A DNA stretch of 61,567 nucleotides from Desulfobacteraceae bacterium (lineage in GTDB: Bacteria; Desulfobacterota; Desulfobacteria; Desulfobacterales; UBA5616), in the NCBI GenBank assembly GCA_013791935.1, contig VMSV01000235.1, positions 1 to 61,567 on the forward strand, read 5' to 3'. Made by a program: the position numbers and the translations under genes. The notes under the pieces are model-generated. The model saw only the letters and a list, made by a program, of their open reading frames with translations. It had not been told where the DNA came from and searched no databases. Positions 34,009-43,530 of the stretch are shown here, piece after piece (positions within the stretch are counted from its first letter, which is position 1; each line of letters opens with the position of its first letter).

Positions 34009-35175
34009 CTATTTGGCAACGCGACTCTCCAATGGCCAGGTCTTGGCGTCACGTGACGGCAGGATCACCGTGCCATGCCCTTTGACAATAATCTCTTTCC
34101 GCTGATTGATGCCGTTGATTGTTACGTCTACACAATGCTCGCCATTTTCATCCACATATTTCTTGGTGACCGTGCCTTTAATAAAGGCCGCGTCCCCCAG
34201 GTAGATAAACGCCCGGTATTCAGCGTAGCATCTTTTTAGCCAGCCTTCATCCCCCATCCAGCTGGTGAACATCTGAATGGTCCAGGAGTTACGCTCCATT
34301 CCGATTTCATACATGTAGGGGAGTCCGGCCGCCTTGGCGGCTTCAAGGGACCAGTGAACCGCTGCCCTGGGCTCCCAGGCCCGGGTGTCGGTGGCGATGA
34401 ACCCCCATGCCGGATGTTTTTTATAACCGACCAGGGCCGCTTCATGGGCCATGAGCCGGCCGGATGTGCCGCCATAAAAGGCTGCTTCATCGGTGAGGCC
34501 GATGGGGCCTTTAACCACTTGGGGGACTTCTTCTCCCTCTTTTACATCCTCCCAATAGAGATCCTCTGATCCACGGATCTTCATGGCCATAATCTGATCA
34601 TCAACAGACTCCCTTTCCTCATCGGTCCAGGGATGGGGCAGCTCCAGCTTGCCGTATTTGCCTTTTTTCCGGACGTTGCTCTGCTCTGCCCGGAAAGACC
34701 AAGCCGAGGCTTTGGCCACCAGTTCGTCCCTCTGATTATAATACAACCGATCTTGGTAGGTTTTGATCATTCGGTCGGAGAATTTACTAGGCACTTCCTC
34801 ATACCCCTTGAACTCGGCTTCCGGCCGGATGCGGTCACCCGCGACAATGGGTTTATAAAATTCCCAGTCATCTCCCGAATGCCATCCATGAACACCAGGC
34901 AATCCTAGCATAACACCCATCTGAAACACACTATACAACCAGGACGGCGGAGCCACCTGTTTGCCGAAGCGCGTTTTCTTGCCATATTCCGGGTCCCGGT
35001 ATAGCGGGTTGATTTCACCTGTTCCATTAATAAACTTTCGGATGGTTTCCTCAACCACATTTCTGTTCCCGGAATCATTATGGATACGTAGCTTCACACC
35101 AACCAGGCTGTTCAGTTTGTCCAGTGCCTCTTGGGTAATTTTTCCTTCAGCCAAGCCTTTTTTGTTATCAACCAT
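34009..35175 (-). CDS. MaoC-like acyl-CoA dehydratase, two hotdog domains
   Basis: 388 residues. Residues about 20-180 resemble the FAS1-type dehydratase N-terminal domain (MaoC_dehydrat_N; EINPLYRDPEYGKKTRFG, VAPPSWLYSVF, WHSGDDWEFYKPIVAGDRI). Residues about 200-380 form a second hotdog fold, with LYWEDVKEGEEVP and a degenerate hydratase motif around FYGGTSGRL. Proteins of this build hydrate enoyl-CoA thioesters, including the steroid side-chain hydratase ChsH1/H2 type. It sits 20 bases upstream of the fused family I homologue, probably in one transcript. The substrate is unknown. GGAGAGAGG precedes the ATG. Confidence 0.82.
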   Translation of the reverse strand: MVDNKKGLAEGKITQEALDKLNSLVGVKLRIHNDSGNRNVVEETIRKFINGTGEINPLYRDPEYGKKTRFGKQVAPPSWLYSVFQMGVMLGLPGVHGWHSGDDWEFYKPIVAGDRIRPEAEFKGYEEVPSKFSDRMIKTYQDRLYYNQRDELVAKASAWSFRAEQSNVRKKGKYGKLELPHPWTDEERESVDDQIMAMKIRGSEDLYWEDVKEGEEVPQVVKGPIGLTDEAAFYGGTSGRLMAHEAALVGYKKHPAWGFIATDTRAWEPRAAVHWSLEAAKAAGLPYMYEIGMERNSWTIQMFTSWMGDEGWLKRCYAEYRAFIYLGDAAFIKGTVTKKYVDENGEHCVDVTINGINQRKEIIVKGHGTVILPSRDAKTWPLESRVAK

Positions 35176-35250
35176 AAGTCCTCTCTCCTGTTATATAATT
35201 TGATTATGGGTTTTCCCGAAATATCGAGTGAATCATCACAAAACCAATCT

Positions 35251-36432
35251 TTATTGGATCGCTCCGGTTTCTTTTAATTTCCTGATTTCATCCAGGGAAT
35301 ATCCCAATCCTTGCAGAATTTCCTCGCTGTGCTGCCCGGCAAAGGGGGCAAAGCTTCTGACCTGTCCCGGTGTATCGGAAAGCTTGATGGGGAAACCCAT
35401 TTGTTTGATCTTTCCCAGCCGGGGATGATCCAGTTCCAACACCAGTTTGCGCTGAAGGATATGCTGATTTTCAAGAACTTCCTCGGGTTCGAGAACCGGT
35501 GTAATGGCCGTATCGGCTTGGGTAAGAATGTCCACCCACTCATCCCGGGTTTTGGTTAACAGAATTTCCTTGATGGCTGATTTAACTTCTTCCCCTTTTG
35601 CCCCCTTGGCGTCTTTATGGGGTATAAAATCTTCCCGACCGATGGTTCTGCAAAAACGCTCCCAGAAATAGGGCTCAATGTTGCCCACCGAAATGAATTG
35701 CCCGCCTTTTACTTCCAACGGTCCCAGAACCACCTCCCCGAATTCCGTGTTGGTCCAAAGATCGGGGTTCAGCCAGGTTCTCAAACTCCGGCTGACAAAG
35801 GAAAAAACACTGTCGGTCATGGAGGTGTCGATGTATTGTCCCTTGCCGGTTTGCTGGCGGGCAATCACTGCCGTAAGAATGCCGATGGCGGCATGAAGGG
35901 CTGTACCGATATCCCCCAGGGGAACTCCGAATCGCACGGGTTTTTTCTCCCGGTCCCTATTGAGCATCTGGGCCCCGGCAATGGAACAGTAGTTCGGATC
36001 ATGGCCAGCCACTTGTTTATAAGGGCTGTCCTGGCCGAATCCGGATATGGAGCAGTAAATCATCCGGGGATTGATTTTTTGAACCGCCTCATAATCGATC
36101 CCCAGGCGTTTGGCAACGCCGGGCCTCATGTTTTCGATCATGACATCCGCTTGTGTGGCCAGTTGCTGAAAGACAGCCAGGGCGTCTTTGGATTTCAAAT
36201 CCAGGATGAGGCTTTTCTTGTTACGGTTGAAAAAATCATAGGCGGACTTTTCATCCGCGCCAGGTCCTGGAGCCGCCGAGACGCCTGCGCCTCCACGGCG
36301 ATGTTTCGGTCCGATGGGCTCTTCCATCTTAATGATTTCAGCCCCCATGTCGCCAAGCATTTGCGTGCAATATGCTGCCGGGAGATAGTAGCCCATATCG
36401 ATGATCTTGATTCCTTCCAAGGCAAGGGTCAT
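35251..36432 (-). CDS. Family III CoA-transferase, stand-alone, Asp present
   Basis: 393 residues. It starts MTLALEGIKIIDMGYYLPAA, has LGDMGAEIIKMEEP, and places Asp174 (VPLGDIGTALHA) at the formyl-CoA transferase catalytic position. A 15-residue Gly/Ala/Pro-rich insert (near 47-61) lies in the loop after the first strand. It follows the active-type gene at 36451 by 18 bases but is not itself paired with an Asp-less gene. AAGGA precedes the ATG. Confidence 0.88.
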   Translation of the reverse strand: MTLALEGIKIIDMGYYLPAAYCTQMLGDMGAEIIKMEEPIGPKHRRGGAGVSAAPGPGADEKSAYDFFNRNKKSLILDLKSKDALAVFQQLATQADVMIENMRPGVAKRLGIDYEAVQKINPRMIYCSISGFGQDSPYKQVAGHDPNYCSIAGAQMLNRDREKKPVRFGVPLGDIGTALHAAIGILTAVIARQQTGKGQYIDTSMTDSVFSFVSRSLRTWLNPDLWTNTEFGEVVLGPLEVKGGQFISVGNIEPYFWERFCRTIGREDFIPHKDAKGAKGEEVKSAIKEILLTKTRDEWVDILTQADTAITPVLEPEEVLENQHILQRKLVLELDHPRLGKIKQMGFPIKLSDTPGQVRSFAPFAGQHSEEILQGLGYSLDEIRKLKETGAIQ

Positions 36433-36450
36433 GGCGTTTATCCTTAAATA

Positions 36451-37692
36451 TTATCCTATTGGTGCTGGTTCCTGATATTTTTGTATGACTTCCTTTTCTT
36501 CCAGCCGGGTCATTTCTTCCTTGGACAATCCCATAATTTCCTCAAAAACGTAACGGTTATGCTGCCCCCATAGGGGGGCCGGCCGGTAAACCCCGCCATC
36601 GGTCTCGCTCATTCTCCAGGACAGGTTGGCAATAAATTCATCGCCGGACACCGGGTGTTCGATGGGAATGAAAACTTCCCGCTCCTGGAAATGCGGGTCG
36701 AGAAAACAGTCCCCGATATCCATGCAGGGAAATGCCGCGACCTTTGACTCTTGCAGCGCTTCGGTGATCTCTTCGGAAGTTCGGTTGAGGGTCCAGGCGC
36801 TGATAAGTTGGTCCAGTTCCGTTTCATTCTGCAGCCGGCCTTCCAGGGTGCTGAATTTAGCGTCTATCAACCCGGGCTCTTCAGCCATGACTTCCACCAG
36901 GTTGTTCCACTCATCGTCTGTTTTCACGGCAATGGACACCCATTTATCGTCCCCTTCACAGAGGTAGTTGTTATGAGGAGCCATCTGGCCATGGCGATTG
37001 CCTTTGTGGCCGGGGATTTGCCCCGTCACCTGATAATCCAGCACCGCTTCACCGATGCAGGCCACCAAGGCCTCAATTTGGGCCACTTCGATATTCTGTC
37101 CTTCTCCGGTACGATTGCGGTGAATCAACGCAGCCAGGGCCGCGAAGGCGGAATTGGTTCCCGCATTGTAATCCGAATAGGGTTGCTGCAGGCCCAGGGA
37201 CCGCCCCCCCTCATAGCCTACCATACTCTCCAGGCCCGACAACGCAGCCAAATTCGGAGCATAAGCAGGGGTCTTGGCCAGAGGACCCCAATTGCCAAGA
37301 CCCGGCATGGAAACCATAATGATGTCGGGTTTTATCTTACTGAGGGTCTCGTAATCCAGACCGAATTTTTCCATGACTCCGGGGTAAAAATTTTCAAGAA
37401 CGATATCGCATTTTGCGGCCAGCTTCCTTAACAGCTCACAACCCTCCGGCTGGGTCATATCGATGGTGATCCCCAGCTTGTTGCGATTCAGGCTGTGAAA
37501 GGCAGGGTCTGTTTCCGGGGAACGCTCGATATTGTCCGGCGTAAACCGTGTGGTGTCGGGCCGCTTGCGGGATTCCACCTTGATGACTTCCGCACCCATA
37601 TCGGCCAGTATTTTCGTGGCAGATGGTCCTGCAGCCACCCAGCCAAAATCCAATACCCTGATTTCATGGAGAGGATATTTGTTTTTGTCCAT
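36451..37692 (-). CDS. Family III CoA-transferase, Asp-containing (active-type) partner
   Basis: 413 residues from ATG 37692, which has AAGGAG; the open frame to 37797 is repeat sequence. It opens PLHEIRVLDFGWVAAGPSAT and has Asp174 (PYSDYNAGTN) at the catalytic position. The C-terminal GQHNRYVFEEIMGLS matches the other active-type genes. The presumed Asp-less partner is the upstream gene at 37928. Unlike the other pairs, they are separated by 235 bases holding an inverted repeat, so coupling is transcriptional at best. Confidence 0.9.
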   Translation of the reverse strand: MDKNKYPLHEIRVLDFGWVAAGPSATKILADMGAEVIKVESRKRPDTTRFTPDNIERSPETDPAFHSLNRNKLGITIDMTQPEGCELLRKLAAKCDIVLENFYPGVMEKFGLDYETLSKIKPDIIMVSMPGLGNWGPLAKTPAYAPNLAALSGLESMVGYEGGRSLGLQQPYSDYNAGTNSAFAALAALIHRNRTGEGQNIEVAQIEALVACIGEAVLDYQVTGQIPGHKGNRHGQMAPHNNYLCEGDDKWVSIAVKTDDEWNNLVEVMAEEPGLIDAKFSTLEGRLQNETELDQLISAWTLNRTSEEITEALQESKVAAFPCMDIGDCFLDPHFQEREVFIPIEHPVSGDEFIANLSWRMSETDGGVYRPAPLWGQHNRYVFEEIMGLSKEEMTRLEEKEVIQKYQEPAPIG

Positions 37693-37747
37693 TTTGAATG
37701 CTCCTTGATATACGTGCATATAACTATTATGATGTAATATTTTTTTC

Positions 37748-37870
37748 ACCACAGAGGACACAGAGAGCACAGAGATAATAAAGATAAAGATTGCCATTGA
37801 AGTATATGCTTATTCCGTCTCTTGTTTTTCAAATCATTACCTTCTCTGTGTTCTCTGTGCTCTCTGTGGT
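37748..37870. repeat. Inverted repeat family 2, second copy
   Basis: ACCACAGAGGACACAGAGAG (from 37748) and CTCTGTGTTCTCTGTGCTCT (from 37843) with GTGGT at the end: the same arms as at 29508-29588 but with a longer loop of about 68 bases. It separates an Asp-less transferase gene from its presumed active partner. Confidence 0.8.
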
Positions 37871-37927
37871 TTTTCAATAACCTATCCCATAAAATGACAC
37901 CAATTGGATAATATCGAGCACATGGTT

Positions 37928-39163
37928 TTAAATCACCCCATTGCTTTTAAGCTCTTCTATTTTAGTTTTCCCATAACCCAACCATCCGCCGTATATCTCT
38001 TCATTATGTTCTCCCAGTTTCGGGGCCGGGCGGTGAATCACAGAAGGGGTTTTGGAAAACCTAAGGGCGGACGGTGGATATTTCACCTTGCCGACCTCGG
38101 GGTCTTCCACCTCCACAAAATATTTTCGATACGCCAGGTGCGCATCTTCCAAAACCTCGCGAACATCTTTTACCGGGGCCAGGGCCACATGATTTTTTCG
38201 CCCCAACTGAAATATCTCTTCTTTCGTTTTCGTGGTCAGCCATTTTTCCATCATCACTTCCAGCTCGTCCCCATACTTGAGGTTGAGCTCCCGGAACGTG
38301 GTCTTCATGAATCGTTCGTCGGAAGAATACCATTCCGGAATCTTCCCCTCTCCCAAGATGTTCAGAAAGGCCTTCCATTGCTCTCCCCGCATGGCGAGCA
38401 GGGTAATGTATCCGTCCTTGCAATGAAAAATCCCGTTGGGGTAAAGGGCCTGGGTTTTATGGCCGGACCGTATTCTCCTTCGATTATGAAACACAAAGGC
38501 GATCACCGCATGACCTGTGAAATGGGTCATCCAAACCTCGGATTCACTGATATCGATATGCTGGCCACGCCCGGTAAATTCACGGGCAAAAATAGCCCCC
38601 AGGGCTGCGGTTGCCCCCATGGCAGCACTCTGGAAATGGACCTGGGAGAGCGGCAAAGGTAGGGGCGTCCGTCCCGGTTCACCGATGCACAAGCTGGAAG
38701 CTGCTGCCGCGCTGATATTGATGGCATAGGCATTGTATTCACAGTACGGACCGGTTTGACCGAAAGGGGTAATAGAGAGGACGATTAAGTTGGGATTGAT
38801 CTGACGTAGACGGTGGTAGTCAATACCCATATCCTTGGCCGTCTGCGGCGTATAACCTTCCACCAGGATATCCGCCTGGCGCACCAGGTCTTCTATGATT
38901 TTCGCACTGGCTTGCTGTTCCACATCCAGCTTGATACCGAATTTATTGCAGTTCACATAGGCAAACAGGCTTCCCGGCTTTCCCTCCCCGGACAAAATTC
39001 TCTCCTGGCGATCCTGTTTGCCGGTCCGGGGATCTTCCACTTTGACGACTTCCGCGCCTTGATCGGCCAGCATTTTGCTGCAATAGGCCGTGGAGATCTT
39101 GTTTCCGATTTCGATGACTTTTATGCCGTCTAAGGGTTGGGGTTGTTTTTTGGTTTCAGGCAT
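37928..39163 (-). CDS. Family III CoA-transferase, Asp-less (pseudo-subunit type) partner
   Basis: 411 residues. Family features are LDGIKVIEIGNKISTAYC and MLADQGAEVVKVEDP. The catalytic position holds His176 (LSQVHFQSAAMG) with no Asp nearby. It is the most divergent of the Asp-less set: the GPF...PE.S motif is reduced to LSGEGKPGSLFAYVN. The C-terminal LGEHNEEIYGGWLGY still matches the Asp-less type. It starts 20 bases after the active-type gene at 39184 stops. GGGAG precedes the ATG. Confidence 0.87.
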   Translation of the reverse strand: MPETKKQPQPLDGIKVIEIGNKISTAYCSKMLADQGAEVVKVEDPRTGKQDRQERILSGEGKPGSLFAYVNCNKFGIKLDVEQQASAKIIEDLVRQADILVEGYTPQTAKDMGIDYHRLRQINPNLIVLSITPFGQTGPYCEYNAYAINISAAAASSLCIGEPGRTPLPLPLSQVHFQSAAMGATAALGAIFAREFTGRGQHIDISESEVWMTHFTGHAVIAFVFHNRRRIRSGHKTQALYPNGIFHCKDGYITLLAMRGEQWKAFLNILGEGKIPEWYSSDERFMKTTFRELNLKYGDELEVMMEKWLTTKTKEEIFQLGRKNHVALAPVKDVREVLEDAHLAYRKYFVEVEDPEVGKVKYPPSALRFSKTPSVIHRPAPKLGEHNEEIYGGWLGYGKTKIEELKSNGVI

Positions 39164-39183
39164 GTTTATTACTCCCTTTTATT

Positions 39184-40395
39184 TTATACGAACACTCCGG
39201 ACATTTTAAGTCCTTCCAGTTCATAATCCTCCATCCCCAATATCTCCCGGCAAACATAATCCGTATGTTCACCCAAACAGGGGGCAGCCATGCGCCCCGT
39301 CGGCGGGGTTTCCGAAAGGGTGATGGGTTCTCCAAGGTGTGGGTACATGCCGATCTCTTTATGGTCGAGGTCCCAGAAGTAATTCCGGTGATGAAGCTGG
39401 GGATCATTGGAAAGGTCTTCGCCGTTCTGGACCACCCCGGCAGGGACCCTTGCTTCCTGAAGCCGTTTCATGACCTCTTCGGCGGTAAAATTCACGGTCC
39501 AGGCTTCCACCATGAGGTTGAGTTCTTCCTCATGCTGCTTTCTGCCCAGAAGCGTCCGGAATCTTTCCTCTTCCAAAACCGGATTCCCCACCACCCGACA
39601 AAAGGCCCCCCATTGTTCATCGGTAAACACGGTGATGGCGCACCACCGGTCTTTTCCAAGGCAGCGATAAGCATCATGGGGAGCGGCGGAATCGCAAAGA
39701 TTGCCCTTCCTTCCTGTTTCCTTGTGATTGACTTCATAATCCAGAATTCCAGGAGTCAGAAATTGAATCGTGGTTTCCAGTTGTGAAACATCGATCATCT
39801 GTCCCTTGCCCGTGCGATCCCGGTATTCCAAAGCGGCAAAAAGGGCGGCCAATCCAAAGGGCGGGGCAATCATATCCGAATAGGCCACTGGCAGGGGAAG
39901 GGGATCGCCGCCAGCCTCTCCGGTAAAATGCAAAAGCCCGGTAACGCCCGAAAGATGATAGCCGAAACCCTGGTGGGCGGCATGGGGCCCGGTTTGCCCC
40001 TGGTTGGCGGTTCGGAGCATGATGATGTCCGGCTTCATTTTTTTTAAGTCTTCATATCCGAAACCCAGGCGTTCCAACTTCCCGGCCGTAAAATTTTCCA
40101 CGCAAAGGTCGGCCCATTTTGCAAATTTGTGGACGACCTCTTTGGCCTTGGGATTCTTTAAATCCAGCGCCATGCTGTATTTATTGGTGTTCATCCCCAC
40201 AAAATAAGTGCTTCGGTTGATGCCGCGAACTCCGTCTTTAAACGGCGCACTCACACGAATGGTGCACGCATTCTTGGTCGACTCCAGACGCACCACTGTT
40301 GCGCCGAAATCCGCCAGGTATTTGGTCATTTTGGGACCGGCCGCCACCCAGCTGAAATCCAGAACCTTCAATCCTTCCAAGGCCAGATCCGTCAT
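39184..40395 (-). CDS. Family III CoA-transferase, Asp-containing (active-type) partner
   Basis: 403 residues. It opens LALEGLKVLDFSWVAAGPKM and has Asp174 (AYSDMIAPPF) at the catalytic position. The first-domain strand has LESTKNACTIR where the other active-type genes have charged residues, so the bound acid may differ. It starts two bases after the stop of the Asp-less gene at 40398, and GAGGAG of its ribosome site lies inside that gene, indicating coupled translation. Confidence 0.9.
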   Translation of the reverse strand: MTDLALEGLKVLDFSWVAAGPKMTKYLADFGATVVRLESTKNACTIRVSAPFKDGVRGINRSTYFVGMNTNKYSMALDLKNPKAKEVVHKFAKWADLCVENFTAGKLERLGFGYEDLKKMKPDIIMLRTANQGQTGPHAAHQGFGYHLSGVTGLLHFTGEAGGDPLPLPVAYSDMIAPPFGLAALFAALEYRDRTGKGQMIDVSQLETTIQFLTPGILDYEVNHKETGRKGNLCDSAAPHDAYRCLGKDRWCAITVFTDEQWGAFCRVVGNPVLEEERFRTLLGRKQHEEELNLMVEAWTVNFTAEEVMKRLQEARVPAGVVQNGEDLSNDPQLHHRNYFWDLDHKEIGMYPHLGEPITLSETPPTGRMAAPCLGEHTDYVCREILGMEDYELEGLKMSGVFV

Positions 40396-40397
40396 GG

Positions 40398-41651
40398 TTA
40401 TAGGACTCCTCTTTCCGTTAAGCGGATCATGTCTTCCGGGTTCAACCCCAGTTCCTTTTTATAGATCTCCTCATTATGCTCGCCGATGAGGGGTGCCCGT
40501 TTGGTTACGGCGCAAAGGTTTTCCGATCCGATGGCAAAGGCCCCCGGATAGATAAGGGTATCTTCCAGTTCATCATGTTCGATTTTGACCCAGTAGTTTC
40601 GCGCGGCAAGCTGCTTGTTTTCCAACATTTCACCAGGAGTATGGACCGGATACAACATGATATGCCGTTTCCCGCCCTCTTCATACAACTCCTCCTTGTC
40701 ATGCTGCATGAGGAATTTTCCCACCTGATCCTCGATCCGGTCCACGGTTTCCTGATCCACTGTGGTTTTATCAAAGGTCTTCCAGTTGATGGCCTTAAGA
40801 AAATCATCGGCCATGCCCCGGCTATCCATCCAATCCACCATGGCCTGGTTGTTTCGTATCCCCCCGTTACCCCCGACAATACTGAACATGACAAAACCAT
40901 CCCGGCAGCGATAGAACTGCCGCATATCCGCAAAAGCCGACATCCCCGTCCGTCGCTCTCCGGCCCGGTAAAGATTCCGTTGGACGGTCTGCCAATAAGG
41001 GATGGCACTTCCGGAGGTCTGAACCATGATGTTAAAAGCGGCAACATCGATCTGCTGGCCTTTACCGGTTCTCTTCCGATAGTAGTTGGCAATCATCATC
41101 CCGGTGGCGGCATGGGCGGATGCATTCACATAGGCCTGGGGAATACTGATACGGATGGGATGCTGGTCCGCGTATCCCATGCAGTTGATCTGTCCGCCCA
41201 TGGCACACAGAACCAGGTCTGACGCCTCATAATCCCGGTAAGGGCCGGTCTGGCCCCAGGGAGTGATGGAAGCCATGATCAAACGCGGGTTGGTTTGCTT
41301 GAGGGTTTCATAATCCAGTCCGATGGAACCGAGATACCCCGATTGGAACGATTCAATGACAAAATCCGCCCCTTGAACCATGCGGAGAAAGAGGGCTTTC
41401 CCGTCCACAGATTCAAGATTCATAGTGATGCTGCGTTTACCGGTATTATAGGCAAACCAGAACAGGCTCTTCTCCGGATCCGGCTGGTTTTTATAAAAAG
41501 GTCCCGTGCGGCGGGCCTTATCGCCCCCGGGGGGTTCTATTTTGACAACATCCGCGCCCAGGTCCGCCAGGATCTTCCCGGCAAGGCAGCCTTTTTCATC
41601 CGTTAAGTCCAGAACGCGATAAACCGAAAGTGGTCGATCGTTGGGTTTCAT
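40398..41651 (-). CDS. Family III CoA-transferase, Asp-less (pseudo-subunit type) partner
   Basis: 417 residues from ATG 41651, eight bases after GAGGAG; ATG 41663 has no ribosome site. The first domain is altered: VYRVLDLTDEKGCLAGKIL replaces the usual xAGP loop. At the catalytic position it has Tyr174 (IPQAYVNASAH). It carries the GPFYKNQPDPEKSLFWF motif of the Asp-less type. It precedes the active-type gene at 39184 by two bases. Eleven bases separate it from the family I homologue upstream. Confidence 0.87.
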   Translation of the reverse strand: MKPNDRPLSVYRVLDLTDEKGCLAGKILADLGADVVKIEPPGGDKARRTGPFYKNQPDPEKSLFWFAYNTGKRSITMNLESVDGKALFLRMVQGADFVIESFQSGYLGSIGLDYETLKQTNPRLIMASITPWGQTGPYRDYEASDLVLCAMGGQINCMGYADQHPIRISIPQAYVNASAHAATGMMIANYYRKRTGKGQQIDVAAFNIMVQTSGSAIPYWQTVQRNLYRAGERRTGMSAFADMRQFYRCRDGFVMFSIVGGNGGIRNNQAMVDWMDSRGMADDFLKAINWKTFDKTTVDQETVDRIEDQVGKFLMQHDKEELYEEGGKRHIMLYPVHTPGEMLENKQLAARNYWVKIEHDELEDTLIYPGAFAIGSENLCAVTKRAPLIGEHNEEIYKKELGLNPEDMIRLTERGVL

Positions 41652-41662
41652 GTTGCTCCTCA

Positions 41663-43393
41663 TTATGATATGAAAACCCCTTCCGGGTCGAGACTGCGCA
41701 GCAGCGCCAACTCGTTCTCCGTGGGTTCAGATGCCTTTTGAATCTTGTCCGACACTTTCAAATCCCAACTGCAATGGTCCTTGATCTTTTGGATCATCTG
41801 CTCCTCGGTGGATCCATCAACGGCAAAAACCGTGGTTAATTCAAGCTCCGTAACGTTTTTTTCAAGGATGCCCAGATGGGAGATCACGGTGGAAACCTTG
41901 GCCCCTGCGCAGGTAACATAGGTCACTTGATCCAGGAAACGGTCTTTTTTCTGTTTGGTGATTACCACCACTTCTGCAGCACCGTTAGCGATGTCATTGC
42001 CGCCGCCAGCCCCGCCGATGTAAGTGGTGGCGCTGACCTTGGAGGAGTTGATGTTTCCGGATTTATCGATTTGGGCCGCGCCCAGAATGCCGAGGCAGGC
42101 TTTTCGAATGCCGCCGATACAAACCCCGTGGATGTCCACCGCGTCGGTGAGCATTCTGGAGGTGGCGATATTGCCGGAAGAAGACATGAGGGGGTCTGCG
42201 GGCCGGGGATCAAAGCCGATGCCTGCGCCCACCATATAGATTTCCCGGCCTTTTTCCTTAAGGTCATAATAGGCCAGCCAGCTGGCCAGCCCGCCGAGGC
42301 CGATCCCGGCAAAAATGGCCTTGAATCCGCCTTGGATAAAAATGTCCTGAATCTTTTTGGAGGCGGCAACAATGGCAAATTCGGTTTCGTTGTAAGCCTT
42401 GGGCTTGGCAGCTTGTTCTTTGACCTGGATGAACCGGATCGGCCAGTTTTCCTTGGCCGCCTTGCCCTTCAACCGGTAGATCCGCTCGGCCCCCAATTTG
42501 ATCAACCGTTTTTCATGGCTGTCACAATCCAAAACCCATTCCTTGATCCACTGGTCCAGAGTCTCCTCTTTTTTCCCGGCTTCCCGGAACTCCTGCAAAA
42601 AGGGGACATCCACATCATAGGCATCAAACTCCGGCAGCCCCCGGTTGTTCATGGCCCGTGGATGCGCTCCGAACGGGGCCAGACAAACCGCATCCACCAT
42701 GTATGCCGGAATTTTCACCAGGTTCGAATGTTCTCGGATAAACTCCGTGGATACAATCCTCTCAACCGTAACCACCACTTTACTGCTCGCCTTGGCCCCC
42801 CATTCCCGGTCATCGCCATAGGGCGCCAGGATGGTGTTGCCGGCAGCATCCGCGGCCCAGCCGTGATACAGGGCCACATCAGGATTCATGCGTTTTACCA
42901 CACCGATTTTTTGGCCTTCGAAAGGATCATTGATTTCTGTAAACGCGTGCTTGTTCTCTTCGGCCATTTCACTTCCGGAAATGGAGAGGGTGGGCATGAA
43001 TGGAAGGTTGAGGGCCCCGGCCATGAGGGCCTGGGTAAAGGTCAGGACGGACCAGTTTTCAAATTCCACGGTCTTGTGACGATAGGCCCGTTGGATGATG
43101 GGGTTGGGACTGGGGCTGGGATATAGATCCGCGCAGGTAGTAAAAATGAGTTTTTTCGCCAGACCCCGATGAATCAGGGCCATGGCCTGGGCCCCTCCTG
43201 GCAGGCCCATCATCAAGGTAAAAGCAGATCGCCGTTCCCAGAACTGCCGGATGATTTCAGACACCGCCGCTTCCGCCGAACGGGTGATGAAGAGGGACAT
43301 GCCCTCCTGAACATACGTTGCAATGGCGGTTTTTAAATCAACAACCTTGTTGATTTTTTCAAAGGGTTCCAGGTGAAACACATCGATTTTCAT
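41663..43393 (-). CDS. Fused family I CoA-transferase homologue (GctA-GctB order), catalytic Glu replaced
   Basis: 576 residues, a paralogue of the gene at 32213 with the same alpha-beta fusion. Alpha-half motifs are VEFENWSVLTFTQALMAGAL and VERIVSTEFIREHSNLVKIP. Beta-half motifs are ILGAAQIDKSGNINSSKV and GGAGGGNDIANGAAEV. The strand expected to carry the catalytic Glu reads YMVGAGIGFDPRP, giving Gly389. As with its paralogue this argues for a hydrolase-like or otherwise changed reaction, with IpdAB as precedent. It directly precedes an Asp-less/active transferase pair. CGGAG precedes the ATG. Confidence 0.82.
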   Translation of the reverse strand: MKIDVFHLEPFEKINKVVDLKTAIATYVQEGMSLFITRSAEAAVSEIIRQFWERRSAFTLMMGLPGGAQAMALIHRGLAKKLIFTTCADLYPSPSPNPIIQRAYRHKTVEFENWSVLTFTQALMAGALNLPFMPTLSISGSEMAEENKHAFTEINDPFEGQKIGVVKRMNPDVALYHGWAADAAGNTILAPYGDDREWGAKASSKVVVTVERIVSTEFIREHSNLVKIPAYMVDAVCLAPFGAHPRAMNNRGLPEFDAYDVDVPFLQEFREAGKKEETLDQWIKEWVLDCDSHEKRLIKLGAERIYRLKGKAAKENWPIRFIQVKEQAAKPKAYNETEFAIVAASKKIQDIFIQGGFKAIFAGIGLGGLASWLAYYDLKEKGREIYMVGAGIGFDPRPADPLMSSSGNIATSRMLTDAVDIHGVCIGGIRKACLGILGAAQIDKSGNINSSKVSATTYIGGAGGGNDIANGAAEVVVITKQKKDRFLDQVTYVTCAGAKVSTVISHLGILEKNVTELELTTVFAVDGSTEEQMIQKIKDHCSWDLKVSDKIQKASEPTENELALLRSLDPEGVFIS

Positions 43394-43421
43394 GATATTC
43401 TCCGAGATGTTGCCTTTGGTT

Positions 43422-43488
43422 GGGTAGACACATCGGTCTACCCCTACTCTGCGCCTTCAACCGTAGGGGCGGACCTATGTGTCCGTCC
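43422..43488. repeat. Palindromic repeat family 1, full paired copy
   Basis: GGGTAGACACATCGGTCTAC plus CCCTAC (43422-43447), 15 bases, then GTAGGGGCGGACCTATGTGT plus CCGTCC (43463-43488). Compared with the copy at 29602, the left arm has paired changes (GGGCAGAC/GTCTGCCC to GGGTAGAC/GTCTACCC), so the hairpin is conserved. It occupies the gap between the crotonase and the family I homologue. Confidence 0.85.
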
Positions 43489-43530
43489 TTATAGTCACTT
43501 TTCCCGCTTCATAATGACATTGAACCGGAA

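Noticed and set aside
41876..43126. Long plus-strand frame of 416 codons
   Set aside because: Antisense shadow of the family I homologue; rich in Gly, His and Pro and without domain features.
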